Origin: Pelagibacteraceae bacterium AG-325-J17 | Lineage (GTDB): Bacteria; Pseudomonadota; Alphaproteobacteria; Pelagibacterales; Pelagibacteraceae | NCBI GenBank assembly: GCA_003282825.1 | Contig: QBYM01000004.1 | Span: forward strand, 1-64,000 | Length of the DNA: 64,000 bases | Reading direction: 5' to 3' | Shown here: positions 35,094-42,848 of the stretch, piece by piece | How positions within the stretch are numbered: the first letter of the stretch is position 1 | Layout: each line of letters starts with the position of its first letter | The notes under the pieces: model-generated | Told to the model about the DNA's origin: nothing | The model's input: the letters and a program-made list of their open reading frames with translations, nothing else | Databases searched by the model: none | Position numbers and translations under genes: made by a program

Positions 35094-35309
35094 TTGTCAA
35101 AACAGGATTTACTTGAATTCAAAGGTAAAGTAACTGATTTATTACCTAACGCTATGTTTAGAGTTCAATTAGAAAATGGTCATGTCGTTACTGCACATAC
35201 TGCAGGCAAATTAAGAAAAAATAGAATAAGAGTATTACAAGGTGATAATGTGACAGTAGAAATGACCCCTTATGACCTTACAAAAGGCAGAATAATCTTT
35301 AGAGGTTAA
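35094..35309 (+). CDS. infA: Translation initiation factor IF-1 (TTG start)
   Basis: [63 protein letters not shown]. Confidence 0.97.
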   Translation: MSKQDLLEFKGKVTDLLPNAMFRVQLENGHVVTAHTAGKLRKNRIRVLQGDNVTVEMTPYDLTKGRIIFRG

Positions 35310-35315
35310 TCTTTT

Positions 35316-35390
35316 GCCTCGGTAGCTCAGGAGTAGAGCAGAGCCCTGAAAAGGCTTGTGTCGGAGGTGCGAATCCTTCCCGAGGCACCA
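35316..35390 (+). tRNA. tRNA-Phe (anticodon GAA)
   Basis: GCCTCGGTAGCTCAGGAGTAGAGC.. anticodon loop CTGAAAA, encoded CCA; short D-loop and T-loop TGCGAAT. Confidence 0.93.
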
Positions 35391-35465
35391 TCAAAATATC
35401 TTGAAAATTCTTATAATAAAAATTAACATCGTAAGATAATAATAACAAAAGGACTAAGAAATAAG

Positions 35466-35678
35466 ATGAGTACATTAAAAGGAACAGTTAAATGGTTCAA
35501 TGGCAAGAAAGGCTTTGGATTCATTGAAAGAGAAGATAAAGAAAAAGATGCTTTTGTCCATGCGAGCGCAGTGAAAGCAGCTGGTATGAGATACCTTAAT
35601 GAAGGTGATAAAATAGAATTTACTCTTGAAGATGGTCCAAAAGGCCCATCAGCGGTAAATTTAAAAAAATTGGACTAA
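35466..35678 (+). CDS. Cold-shock protein, CspA family
   Basis: GTVKWFNGKKGFGFIEREDKEKDAFVHASAVKAAG. Confidence 0.97.
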   Translation: MSTLKGTVKWFNGKKGFGFIEREDKEKDAFVHASAVKAAGMRYLNEGDKIEFTLEDGPKGPSAVNLKKLD

Positions 35679-35691
35679 TACTAAAATTTTT

Positions 35692-35733
35692 AAAGGACGT
35701 TTTTCTCACAAATAGATTAACGTCCTTTTCTTT
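35692..35733 (+). terminator. Rho-independent terminator after csp gene
   Basis: Inverted repeat AAAGGACGTT ... AACGTCCTTT followed by TCTTTT. Confidence 0.8.
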
Positions 35734-35806
35734 TAAGGGTTGAATAATTTAAATATTTGTCATAAAAGACCCGCATGATTATAAATAATACACTGATGAT
35801 AACTTC

Positions 35807-35848
35807 AAACAGTTCTCACAAAAACTGTTTCCATAGCCTATAGGCTAT
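35807..35848. repeat. Two tandem hairpins: AAACAGTT/AACTGTTT and the 16-bp perfect palindrome ATAGCCTATAGGCTAT
   Basis: Read directly: stem arms 35807-35814/35823-35830; palindrome 35833-35848. Confidence 0.8.
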
Positions 35849-35901
35849 TTATTTATAATATAATTTTAAATCCACACAAAAATAATATAAAAACAAGGAA
35901 T

Positions 35902-35976
35902 GCCTGGGTGGTGTAACGGTTAGCACGAAAGTTTGTGGAACTTTAAGTTTGAGTTCGATTCTCAGCCCGGGTACCA
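35902..35976 (+). tRNA. tRNA-His (anticodon GUG), lacking templated G-1 and C73
   Basis: GCCTGGGTGGTGTAACGGTTAGCACGAAAGTTTGTGGAACTTT..TTCGATT..CCCGGGTACCA; -1 base is T, position 73 is A. Confidence 0.94.
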
Positions 35977-35980
35977 AAAA

Positions 35981-37375
35981 ATGAATAAAGAAAATAAACT
36001 AGTTCCTGGATTACCTCCAGGATTTGAAGATCGTTGGGATAAAAAAATTCTTCTCAAAAAAAAGCTTTTAGAAGCTATTGAGAATAATTTTATAAAATTC
36101 GGAGCTGAAGCTCTTGAAACTCCCTCGTTCGAAATCGCAGAAAATATAGGATCTTTTTTGGCAGAAGATGAAGCTAATCCTATGTCTGATGTATTCTCAT
36201 TTAAGGATGGAGACAAGAATATAACTCTTCGTTACGATCTCTCAAGTCCCCTTGCAAGATTTTATGCTCAAAACAACCAAGAACTTCCATCAATCTTTAA
36301 GCGATATCAAATTCAAAATGTATTCAGAAACGAAAAAGCTGGAAATGGTCGATACAGAGAATTTATGCAAGCAGATTTTGATATTGTTGGAAATGTTAAT
36401 CCTGCACAAGCAAATGCAGAGCTTTGTAATTTAATATCAAGCACACTAGCAGATTGTGGATTAAAAAAAGATCAATTTACAATTAATGTGAGTAACAGAA
36501 AAATAGTTCAGGGTTTAATTGATGATTTAAAAATTTCTGAGGAAAAACAAACAAAAGTTATTAGAGCAATTGATAAACTCGATAAGCCTGGTTTTGGGTT
36601 AAAGGGGGTTGAAGACTTACTTAAAAAAGAGAGAAAAGATCAAAGTGGAGCTATCACTAAAGGAGCTGATTTAAGCAATGAACAGGCAGCACAAATATTA
36701 AATTTTCTAAAAATAAAAGATTTAAAAAAATTAAAAGAAACTTTAAAAAATCCATTATCTCAAGAAGGAATTCAAGAATTAGAGAATATATTTCAATTAC
36801 TTGGATATGGTTCAAATTTAAATCAAGTTAAAACAAACTTTACGATTGTGAGAGGGCTCTCGTACTATGATTCATTTATAGTTGAAACAAATTTAAATTT
36901 TAAAGTGACTAATAATAAAGGTAAGGAAATTGAGTTAGGTAGTATCTGCTCAGGAGGATCGTACGCCAAACTTATTTCAAGGTTTAGAGGTGTTGATGTT
37001 CCTGGGACTGGAATTAGTTTTGGTGTAGACAGGTTGTTATTCGCATTAATTCAGTTAAACCAAATTCAAGTACAATATCAGAAACCAGTTTTAGTTTGTG
37101 TCATGGATGAAAAATATTTAAAGAATTATTATGAAATTGTTGATCAATTAAGAGATAATAATATTAATGCAGAAGTTTTTTTAAACACTAAAAAAAATCT
37201 TGGTAAACAACTCGATTTAGCAAACAAGCGTGAATTAATAGTAGCAATTATTTGTGGGGAAAATGAGTTTAATGATAATACTGTGACCATTAAAAACCTT
37301 AGAGGTGTTAAGGGTGAAAATAACCAAACAATCCCAAAATCAAATTTAATAAATGAAATCAAAAAACTTATCTGA
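35981..37375 (+). CDS. hisS: Histidyl-tRNA synthetase
   Basis: Class II motifs; starts at MNKENKLVPGLPPGFEDRW 4 nt after tRNA-His CCA. The ORF-track start at 35933 lies in the tRNA. Confidence 0.95.
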   Translation: MNKENKLVPGLPPGFEDRWDKKILLKKKLLEAIENNFIKFGAEALETPSFEIAENIGSFLAEDEANPMSDVFSFKDGDKNITLRYDLSSPLARFYAQNNQELPSIFKRYQIQNVFRNEKAGNGRYREFMQADFDIVGNVNPAQANAELCNLISSTLADCGLKKDQFTINVSNRKIVQGLIDDLKISEEKQTKVIRAIDKLDKPGFGLKGVEDLLKKERKDQSGAITKGADLSNEQAAQILNFLKIKDLKKLKETLKNPLSQEGIQELENIFQLLGYGSNLNQVKTNFTIVRGLSYYDSFIVETNLNFKVTNNKGKEIELGSICSGGSYAKLISRFRGVDVPGTGISFGVDRLLFALIQLNQIQVQYQKPVLVCVMDEKYLKNYYEIVDQLRDNNINAEVFLNTKKNLGKQLDLANKRELIVAIICGENEFNDNTVTIKNLRGVKGENNQTIPKSNLINEIKKLI

Positions 37376-38405
37376 AAAAATCCTTAAGTCTGTTAAAGGC
37401 AAGGGATTTAAATATATTGAATTACCCTCAGTAATTGAAACTAATCATATTGTTCAAAGATCTGGTGAAAATTTTAGAAAATTTATTTTTTCATTTATTG
37501 ATCAAAATGGGAATGAGCTATGTTTACGTCCAGATTTAACAATAGTTTCTTGCCTAAGATATTTAGAAAGTAACTTAAGAGGTAAAGAAAAAATATTTTA
37601 TAGTGGGCAAGCGTTTAGGAAATCTCAAAATAGAAAAGACTCTATAATTAGAAATCAAATTGGATTTGAAATCATTGGTTCTAAAGATGAAAAAAATGAT
37701 GATAAAGAAATTATTAACACTTCTTTAAATTCTTTAAAAAATTTAAAATATACCTCGGGCACTTTAACATTAGGAAATGTTGAAATATTTAAACTTTTAA
37801 TATCTAAACTGGATATTCCAACTAGATGGAAATTAAGATTATCAAGACATTTTTGGAGAGAAGACTATTTTAATGATTTGTTGAAAAGGTTGGAAACAAA
37901 CTCTGATGTTGATCCAACTATAGTTGAGATAGATAAAAAACGTTATCTAAAAATGCTCAGAGGTGACAAGAACTCAATCGTTGCTGAAAGATCAATTGAA
38001 GAAATTTTAAAGCGTTTTGATAAAAAGATAAAAGATCCAAGACGTCCGAGTAAAGGAAGAAATGTATCAAAAATTATTAAAGAGTTTTTAAAGATTAAAT
38101 GTCCAATCAATAAAGCTGCAGATGTATTAAACAAATTCTTTAAGAAATATCAAATAAACTTAGTGGTAGATCAAAGATACTTTCCAACCTCAGTTAACAG
38201 AACTTCAAAACTAAATGTAGTTTTTTCAACCTCATTTGGAAGACAACTTGAATATTACACAGGTATGGTTTTTAAAATTGATATCAAATTAAATAATAAG
38301 ATTAAAAATATAATTAATGGTGGAAGGTATGATCAATTAATTTCTGACCTTGGATCTAAAAAACAAATATCAGCGGTAGGGGCTGCATTAAATTTAAATT
38401 ATTAA
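37353..38405 (+). CDS. hisZ: ATP phosphoribosyltransferase regulatory subunit
   Basis: Class II aaRS-like paralog, LRPDLTIVSCLRYLES, RQLEYYTGMVFKI, INGGRYDQLISDLGSKK; followed by short hisG. Confidence 0.85.
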   Translation: MKSKNLSEKILKSVKGKGFKYIELPSVIETNHIVQRSGENFRKFIFSFIDQNGNELCLRPDLTIVSCLRYLESNLRGKEKIFYSGQAFRKSQNRKDSIIRNQIGFEIIGSKDEKNDDKEIINTSLNSLKNLKYTSGTLTLGNVEIFKLLISKLDIPTRWKLRLSRHFWREDYFNDLLKRLETNSDVDPTIVEIDKKRYLKMLRGDKNSIVAERSIEEILKRFDKKIKDPRRPSKGRNVSKIIKEFLKIKCPINKAADVLNKFFKKYQINLVVDQRYFPTSVNRTSKLNVVFSTSFGRQLEYYTGMVFKIDIKLNNKIKNIINGGRYDQLISDLGSKKQISAVGAALNLNY

Positions 38406-38406
38406 A

Positions 38407-39094
38407 ATGAAAAATATAATCAATATAGGAATTCCAAGTAAAGGCAGGCTTAGAAAAGACGTTTTAAACATTTTTAAAAAGAAAAAATTAAAACTAGTTT
38501 CTGAACGAGGTGAGAGGGACTTAATTGGTTCTATTAAAAATAAATCAAACATTAAAATTCTTTATTTGCATGCAAGAGAAATTATTCAAAGACTAGGAGA
38601 TGGTTCTTTAGATATAGGTTTTTCAGGCTTTGATTTACTTAAAGAAGGAGAAATTAATATCCAAAAAAAAAATTAACTTAGTCAAAAAGTATGAGTTTGG
38701 AAAAGCAACTCTAGTTGTTGCTATTCCAGATCCGTGGATTGATGTGCAAACAGTAGCTGATTTGGAAGAAATTGCTTTTGAATTTAGGGATAAAAAGAAA
38801 AAAAAATTAAGAGTTGCAACCAAGTATCCAAACTTAACTAAAGAATTCTTATTCTCTAAGGGTGTAACACAATTTCAATTAGTTGAAAGTTTGGGCGCTA
38901 CCGAGGCTTATCCTTTTACAGGTTCTGCAAATTTGATTACTGATATCAGTTCTACTGGTGAGACTATAAAAAGTAATAATTTACGTATCCTTAAAGATGG
39001 TGAGATTTTAAAATCCCAAGCATGTATTTTTACTTCAAGGAAAAACTTTAAAAAAAAAGGTTTAAAAGCTTTAGTCAAATTACTTACCAAGTAA
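38407..39094 (+). CDS. hisG: ATP phosphoribosyltransferase catalytic subunit (short form), frameshifted at A10 run 38663-38672
   Basis: NIGIPSKGRLRKDVLNIFKKKKLKL, DIGFSGFDLL + (one A removed) INLVKKYEFGKATLVVAIPD..RVATKYPNLTKEF..GATEAYPFTGSANLITDISSTGETIKSN. Confidence 0.92.
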
Positions 39095-39211
39095 TTTATC
39101 TTTGAAATAAATTAGGATTATTTTGATAATATCTAAATTTCTAAATATTGCGTAAAGAGCTATCAAAATGGCTATTATAAATATAATTTTCAAAATAAAA
39201 TATAATTCCAT
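39080..39211 (-). CDS. Candidate 43-aa single-TM small protein
   Basis: Not in ORF track: MELYFILKIIFIIAILIALYAIFRNLDIIKIILIYFKDKLLGK*; overlaps hisG 3' end by 15 nt. Confidence 0.4.
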   Translation of the reverse strand: MELYFILKIIFIIAILIALYAIFRNLDIIKIILIYFKDKLLGK

Positions 39212-39241
39212 TAAAAACCCTTATAATACAAGTTACGAATC

Positions 39242-40333
39242 ATGGACACAATTTTATTAATTATTTTAGTTTCTTTGTTAGGCACAACATTAGCTATTTT
39301 GTATTTGAATATCAGATCTAAACCCAAGTCAGAAAGTAAAGAGCCAGAAGAAATAGCTAACTTAAAAACTGAAATAGTTACATTAAAAGATACATTAAAT
39401 AATACTATCAATACTTCACTTGGTACCATGTCGACTTCCTTCAATGCATTATCAACTGGGGTTACAAAAGATATGACTGAAGCCTTAACAAAAGTTGATG
39501 AGAAGGTTGGTAGTTTTAATCAACAGGTACAATTACTAAATCAAAGCCAGGAGGGTATTACTAAAATTTTAGCAGGTGTTAAAAAATATGGAACTTTAGC
39601 AGAGTATTCTCTTGATGCTTTAATTAAAGATTTATTGCCTGCATCTCAATTCATGACAAATGTTAAAATGAAAGAAGATACGAGTGAAAATGTAGAATTT
39701 GCAATTAAACTTCAAGGAGATGTTTTAGTTCCAGTAGACTCTCATTTTCCTGTAGAAAAATTTAAAGCAATTACTGATGCACATGAAGCCGATGATAAAA
39801 GAGAAGTTGCTGATGCTAGAACAAAACTAGCAAGTGCTTTTAAAGCTAAAGCTAAAAGTGTAATGGAAAAATATATAGTTCCACCTAAATCAACAGATTT
39901 TGCAATAGTGTATGCACCAACAGAGAGTCTTTATAAAGAATTGACTGAATATCAAGATCCAAGCACAAAAGAGCTATTAACTCAAGAACTAATGAAAAAA
40001 TATAAAATAGTAATTTGTGGCCCTAATACTCTTTCAGCTTATTTACAATCCTTACATATGGGATTTCAATCACTGAAAGTTCAAAAAGGGGCTACAGAAA
40101 TATATAATCATCTTAAAACTATCACCACAAGATTTGAAAAACATTTCGATAATATAATTACACTTAGAAAAAAATTAGAAGAAGCGATGAATGTGGTAGA
40201 TAAGTTTGGTACTGATGCAAGATCAATTAGTAGAACTTTAGAAAATATAAAAGATCCCGAGCAGGTTGAGAAAGCTGTTCAAACAGAAAATGTAGAAAAA
40301 TTTGTTGAAAGAAATAAACAGCTTAAAAATTAA
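39242..40333 (+). CDS. rmuC: RmuC-family DNA recombination protein
   Basis: N-terminal TM, coiled-coil, LQGDVLVPVDSHFPVEKFKAITDA, VICGPNTLSAYLQSLHMGFQSLKVQKGA. Confidence 0.88.
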   Translation: MDTILLIILVSLLGTTLAILYLNIRSKPKSESKEPEEIANLKTEIVTLKDTLNNTINTSLGTMSTSFNALSTGVTKDMTEALTKVDEKVGSFNQQVQLLNQSQEGITKILAGVKKYGTLAEYSLDALIKDLLPASQFMTNVKMKEDTSENVEFAIKLQGDVLVPVDSHFPVEKFKAITDAHEADDKREVADARTKLASAFKAKAKSVMEKYIVPPKSTDFAIVYAPTESLYKELTEYQDPSTKELLTQELMKKYKIVICGPNTLSAYLQSLHMGFQSLKVQKGATEIYNHLKTITTRFEKHFDNIITLRKKLEEAMNVVDKFGTDARSISRTLENIKDPEQVEKAVQTENVEKFVERNKQLKN

Positions 40334-40370
40334 TTTCTTTTTTCCTTTAATACCGATTATAAGAAACTTC

Positions 40371-41057
40371 ATGCAATGGAATAGAAAATATGATTATCCT
40401 TCGTCATCAAGAGCAACAGTAGATGGAATTAGAAGATATGTACTAGGAGAGTCAAAACTACCAAGTGTTACTTCAATTTTAGATGCAACCAAATCTGAAG
40501 AAGATAAAGCAGCTTTAGCCAATTGGCGCGAAAGAACTGGTCAAAAAGAAGCCGAAGCAATTACAAAAGCTGCGAGCAGTCGAGGTTCTAAAATGCATAA
40601 TTATTTAGAGTCTTTTCTTTTAGGAAGAGAAAATTTAAGTTTTTTTGAAGATGGTGAACAATACAAATCTATGGCTAAACAAATTATTGATAAAGGTTTA
40701 AAAAATAGGTTAGAAGAAATATGGGGAGTTGAATGTACTCTTTACTATCCAGAAAAATATGCAGGAACTGCTGACTGTGTTGGTGTTTATGAAGGACAAT
40801 CTTGCATAATTGATTTTAAGCAATCTAATAAACCAAAAAAAGCTGAGTATATAGATTCATGGTTTTTACAAACCAGCGCGTATTCTTTAGCTCACAATAT
40901 TGTGTATAATACAAACATCACATCTTGTGTAATTCTTGTTTGTACAGTAGATAATCTATTTCAAGAATTTAAGATTCAAGGCTCAGAATTAATTACTTAC
41001 CAAAATTTATTCTTAGGAAGACTAAAAAAATTTAATGAACTCTCAAATTTAATTTAA
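40371..41057 (+). CDS. PD-(D/E)XK-superfamily nuclease (MGME1/phage-exonuclease-like)
   Basis: LPSVTSIL..SRGSKMHNYLE..GTADCVGVYEGQSCIIDFKQSNKPKKAEYIDSWFLQTSAYSLAHN: D-x(n)-DxK core with downstream Q. Start reassigned from 40302 to MQWNRKYDYP at 40371. Confidence 0.75.
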   Translation: MQWNRKYDYPSSSRATVDGIRRYVLGESKLPSVTSILDATKSEEDKAALANWRERTGQKEAEAITKAASSRGSKMHNYLESFLLGRENLSFFEDGEQYKSMAKQIIDKGLKNRLEEIWGVECTLYYPEKYAGTADCVGVYEGQSCIIDFKQSNKPKKAEYIDSWFLQTSAYSLAHNIVYNTNITSCVILVCTVDNLFQEFKIQGSELITYQNLFLGRLKKFNELSNLI

Positions 41058-41059
41058 AA

Positions 41060-42496
41060 ATGGATAAAATAGTAATTTACGACACAGAAACGACTAACAG
41101 TACTATTTGGGGATCAATTATTGAAGTCGGGGCAATTGTAGTTGATAAAAATCTTAAAGAGATTGGAAAACTAAATATCAGAGGCAGAATGCCAGAAGGA
41201 GAAGTCCCTTCTGCTAAAGCACTTTTAGTTAACTCTACAAGTATTGATTTACTTACTAAAGGCAATTATTCACATTATGAATTTTTAAGTGCAGTTGAAA
41301 ATTTCTTTATAAAAGCTGCTCCAGCTATGTTTATGGGCTGGAGTAATTTAAATTTTGACAGAAGAATGTTTCATTTCAATTTTTTCAAGGGAAATAGGTA
41401 TCCTTATTTAACTCACTCTTCACCAAATCAGGAACACGATGGCTTACATGTAGCAAGAGCTGCTCAAACTATAGATTCTAAAACATTAAAAACAGAATTA
41501 ACAGAAGCAGGAAATGAGAGTTTGGCCTTGGAGGGTTTGGCCCGTCAGCAAGGTTTTGATATTTCAGCAGCACACACTGCTTATGTAGACGCACATAATT
41601 CCTTAAAAATTTTAAGAATTATAAAAGACAAACATAAAACAAATTGGGAAAAATTTTTAGGCACTTCGACAAAAAGTAGTGTGGAGTCTATTTTAAAAGG
41701 TGAGGGTATATATTCAATTTTTGAAAATGTTAAAGGGAGAAATATGATGTATCTAGTTTGCACATTACATCCAAATCATTGCTTTCATCCTTCTTATGCA
41801 TCTTGGGGTTATTTATGGGATTTAAGAAGAGATCCAGAGCCATTTTTAAATATGTCAGTCAATGAGCTTAAAGCAAATTTAAAAAAGATTAGTCCTAAAG
41901 CAACTCGAGTGATTAAAACCAATAAAGCTCCAATAGTTTTAGATAAAAAGTTTGCATTAAAAGAAAAGGCTTATGCTGATCTTGATTTAGAGACAATTAA
42001 AAAAAGAGCAGAATTAGTAAGAAGTAGTGAAAAATTTTGTCAAAATATTCAAATTATTAATAGGGAAGCAGCAGAGGAAAAAGCACAAACCAAAACCCAA
42101 GAAGATTTATTACCTGAGGAAACTCTTTATGAAAAATTTATCCCTAACAAAGATACAGCTTTATTCAAAATATGGCATAGCTCTTCCTGGGAAGAAAAAT
42201 TAAGAATGTTAGATAAATTTCAAGATAAAAGATGTAGCTGGTTTGGACAAAAAATTATCTATCAAGAGGCACCACAAATTTTACCACCAGATTTATACAA
42301 AAATATTAAAAGTGAAATTGCGAGACGAATTTTAAGTAAAAACAAAGAAAAGTGGCAAACAATTGGAATGGCTTATAATGAAATCGATATATTACGAGAT
42401 CAAGCAGATAATAAAGATGATGATGAAGAACTTAAAAAATTAGATGAAATTAATGAATTTATTATGTCTATTGAAAAAAAATATGAAATTGCCTAG
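41060..42496 (+). CDS. DnaQ-fold 3'-5' exonuclease, exodeoxyribonuclease I-like
   Basis: IVIYDTETTNSTIWGSIIEVGAI, GWSNLNFDRRMFHF, HTAYVDAHNSLKILRII (DEDDh-type motifs) plus long C-terminal region. Confidence 0.8.
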   Translation: MDKIVIYDTETTNSTIWGSIIEVGAIVVDKNLKEIGKLNIRGRMPEGEVPSAKALLVNSTSIDLLTKGNYSHYEFLSAVENFFIKAAPAMFMGWSNLNFDRRMFHFNFFKGNRYPYLTHSSPNQEHDGLHVARAAQTIDSKTLKTELTEAGNESLALEGLARQQGFDISAAHTAYVDAHNSLKILRIIKDKHKTNWEKFLGTSTKSSVESILKGEGIYSIFENVKGRNMMYLVCTLHPNHCFHPSYASWGYLWDLRRDPEPFLNMSVNELKANLKKISPKATRVIKTNKAPIVLDKKFALKEKAYADLDLETIKKRAELVRSSEKFCQNIQIINREAAEEKAQTKTQEDLLPEETLYEKFIPNKDTALFKIWHSSSWEEKLRMLDKFQDKRCSWFGQKIIYQEAPQILPPDLYKNIKSEIARRILSKNKEKWQTIGMAYNEIDILRDQADNKDDDEELKKLDEINEFIMSIEKKYEIA

Positions 42497-42530
42497 TTGA
42501 CTTTAGGACACTAATTTATAGAAAGGGATT

Positions 42531-42848
42531 ATGCTTGTAGATTTTAAAGATGAAGACTTTGATAATAAAGTTAAAAATGAAGATGTGTCAGTTATTCAAT
42601 TTAGTGCTGCTTGGTGTGGACCATGTAAGGCCTTAAAGCCAGTTATGGATAAATTAGCTGAAGAGTATAAAGATAAAGCAGGATTTTATTATGCAGATAT
42701 TGAAGATGGTGGGATAAATACAGGAAGTGCTGCAGGAATAAGAGGTGTGCCCACAGTTATTATTTACAAAAAGGGTATAGAAGTAGATAGGAAAGTTGGT
42801 GGAGTACCAGAAAGCCACATGAAAGAATTTTTAGAAAAAAATATCTAA
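42531..42848 (+). CDS. Thioredoxin-family protein
   Basis: FSAAWCGPCKALKPVMDKLAEEY, GVPTVIIYKKG. Confidence 0.93.
   Translation: MLVDFKDEDFDNKVKNEDVSVIQFSAAWCGPCKALKPVMDKLAEEYKDKAGFYYADIEDGGINTGSAAGIRGVPTVIIYKKGIEVDRKVGGVPESHMKEFLEKNI

Noticed and set aside
35933-35980. N-terminal extension of hisS in the ORF track
   Set aside because: This sequence is the 3' part of tRNA-His; the real start is MNKENK at 35981.
40302-40370. Upstream start of the PD-(D/E)XK gene
   Set aside because: Overlaps rmuC and gives a non-homologous-looking leader; MQWNRKYDYP at 40371 is more plausible.
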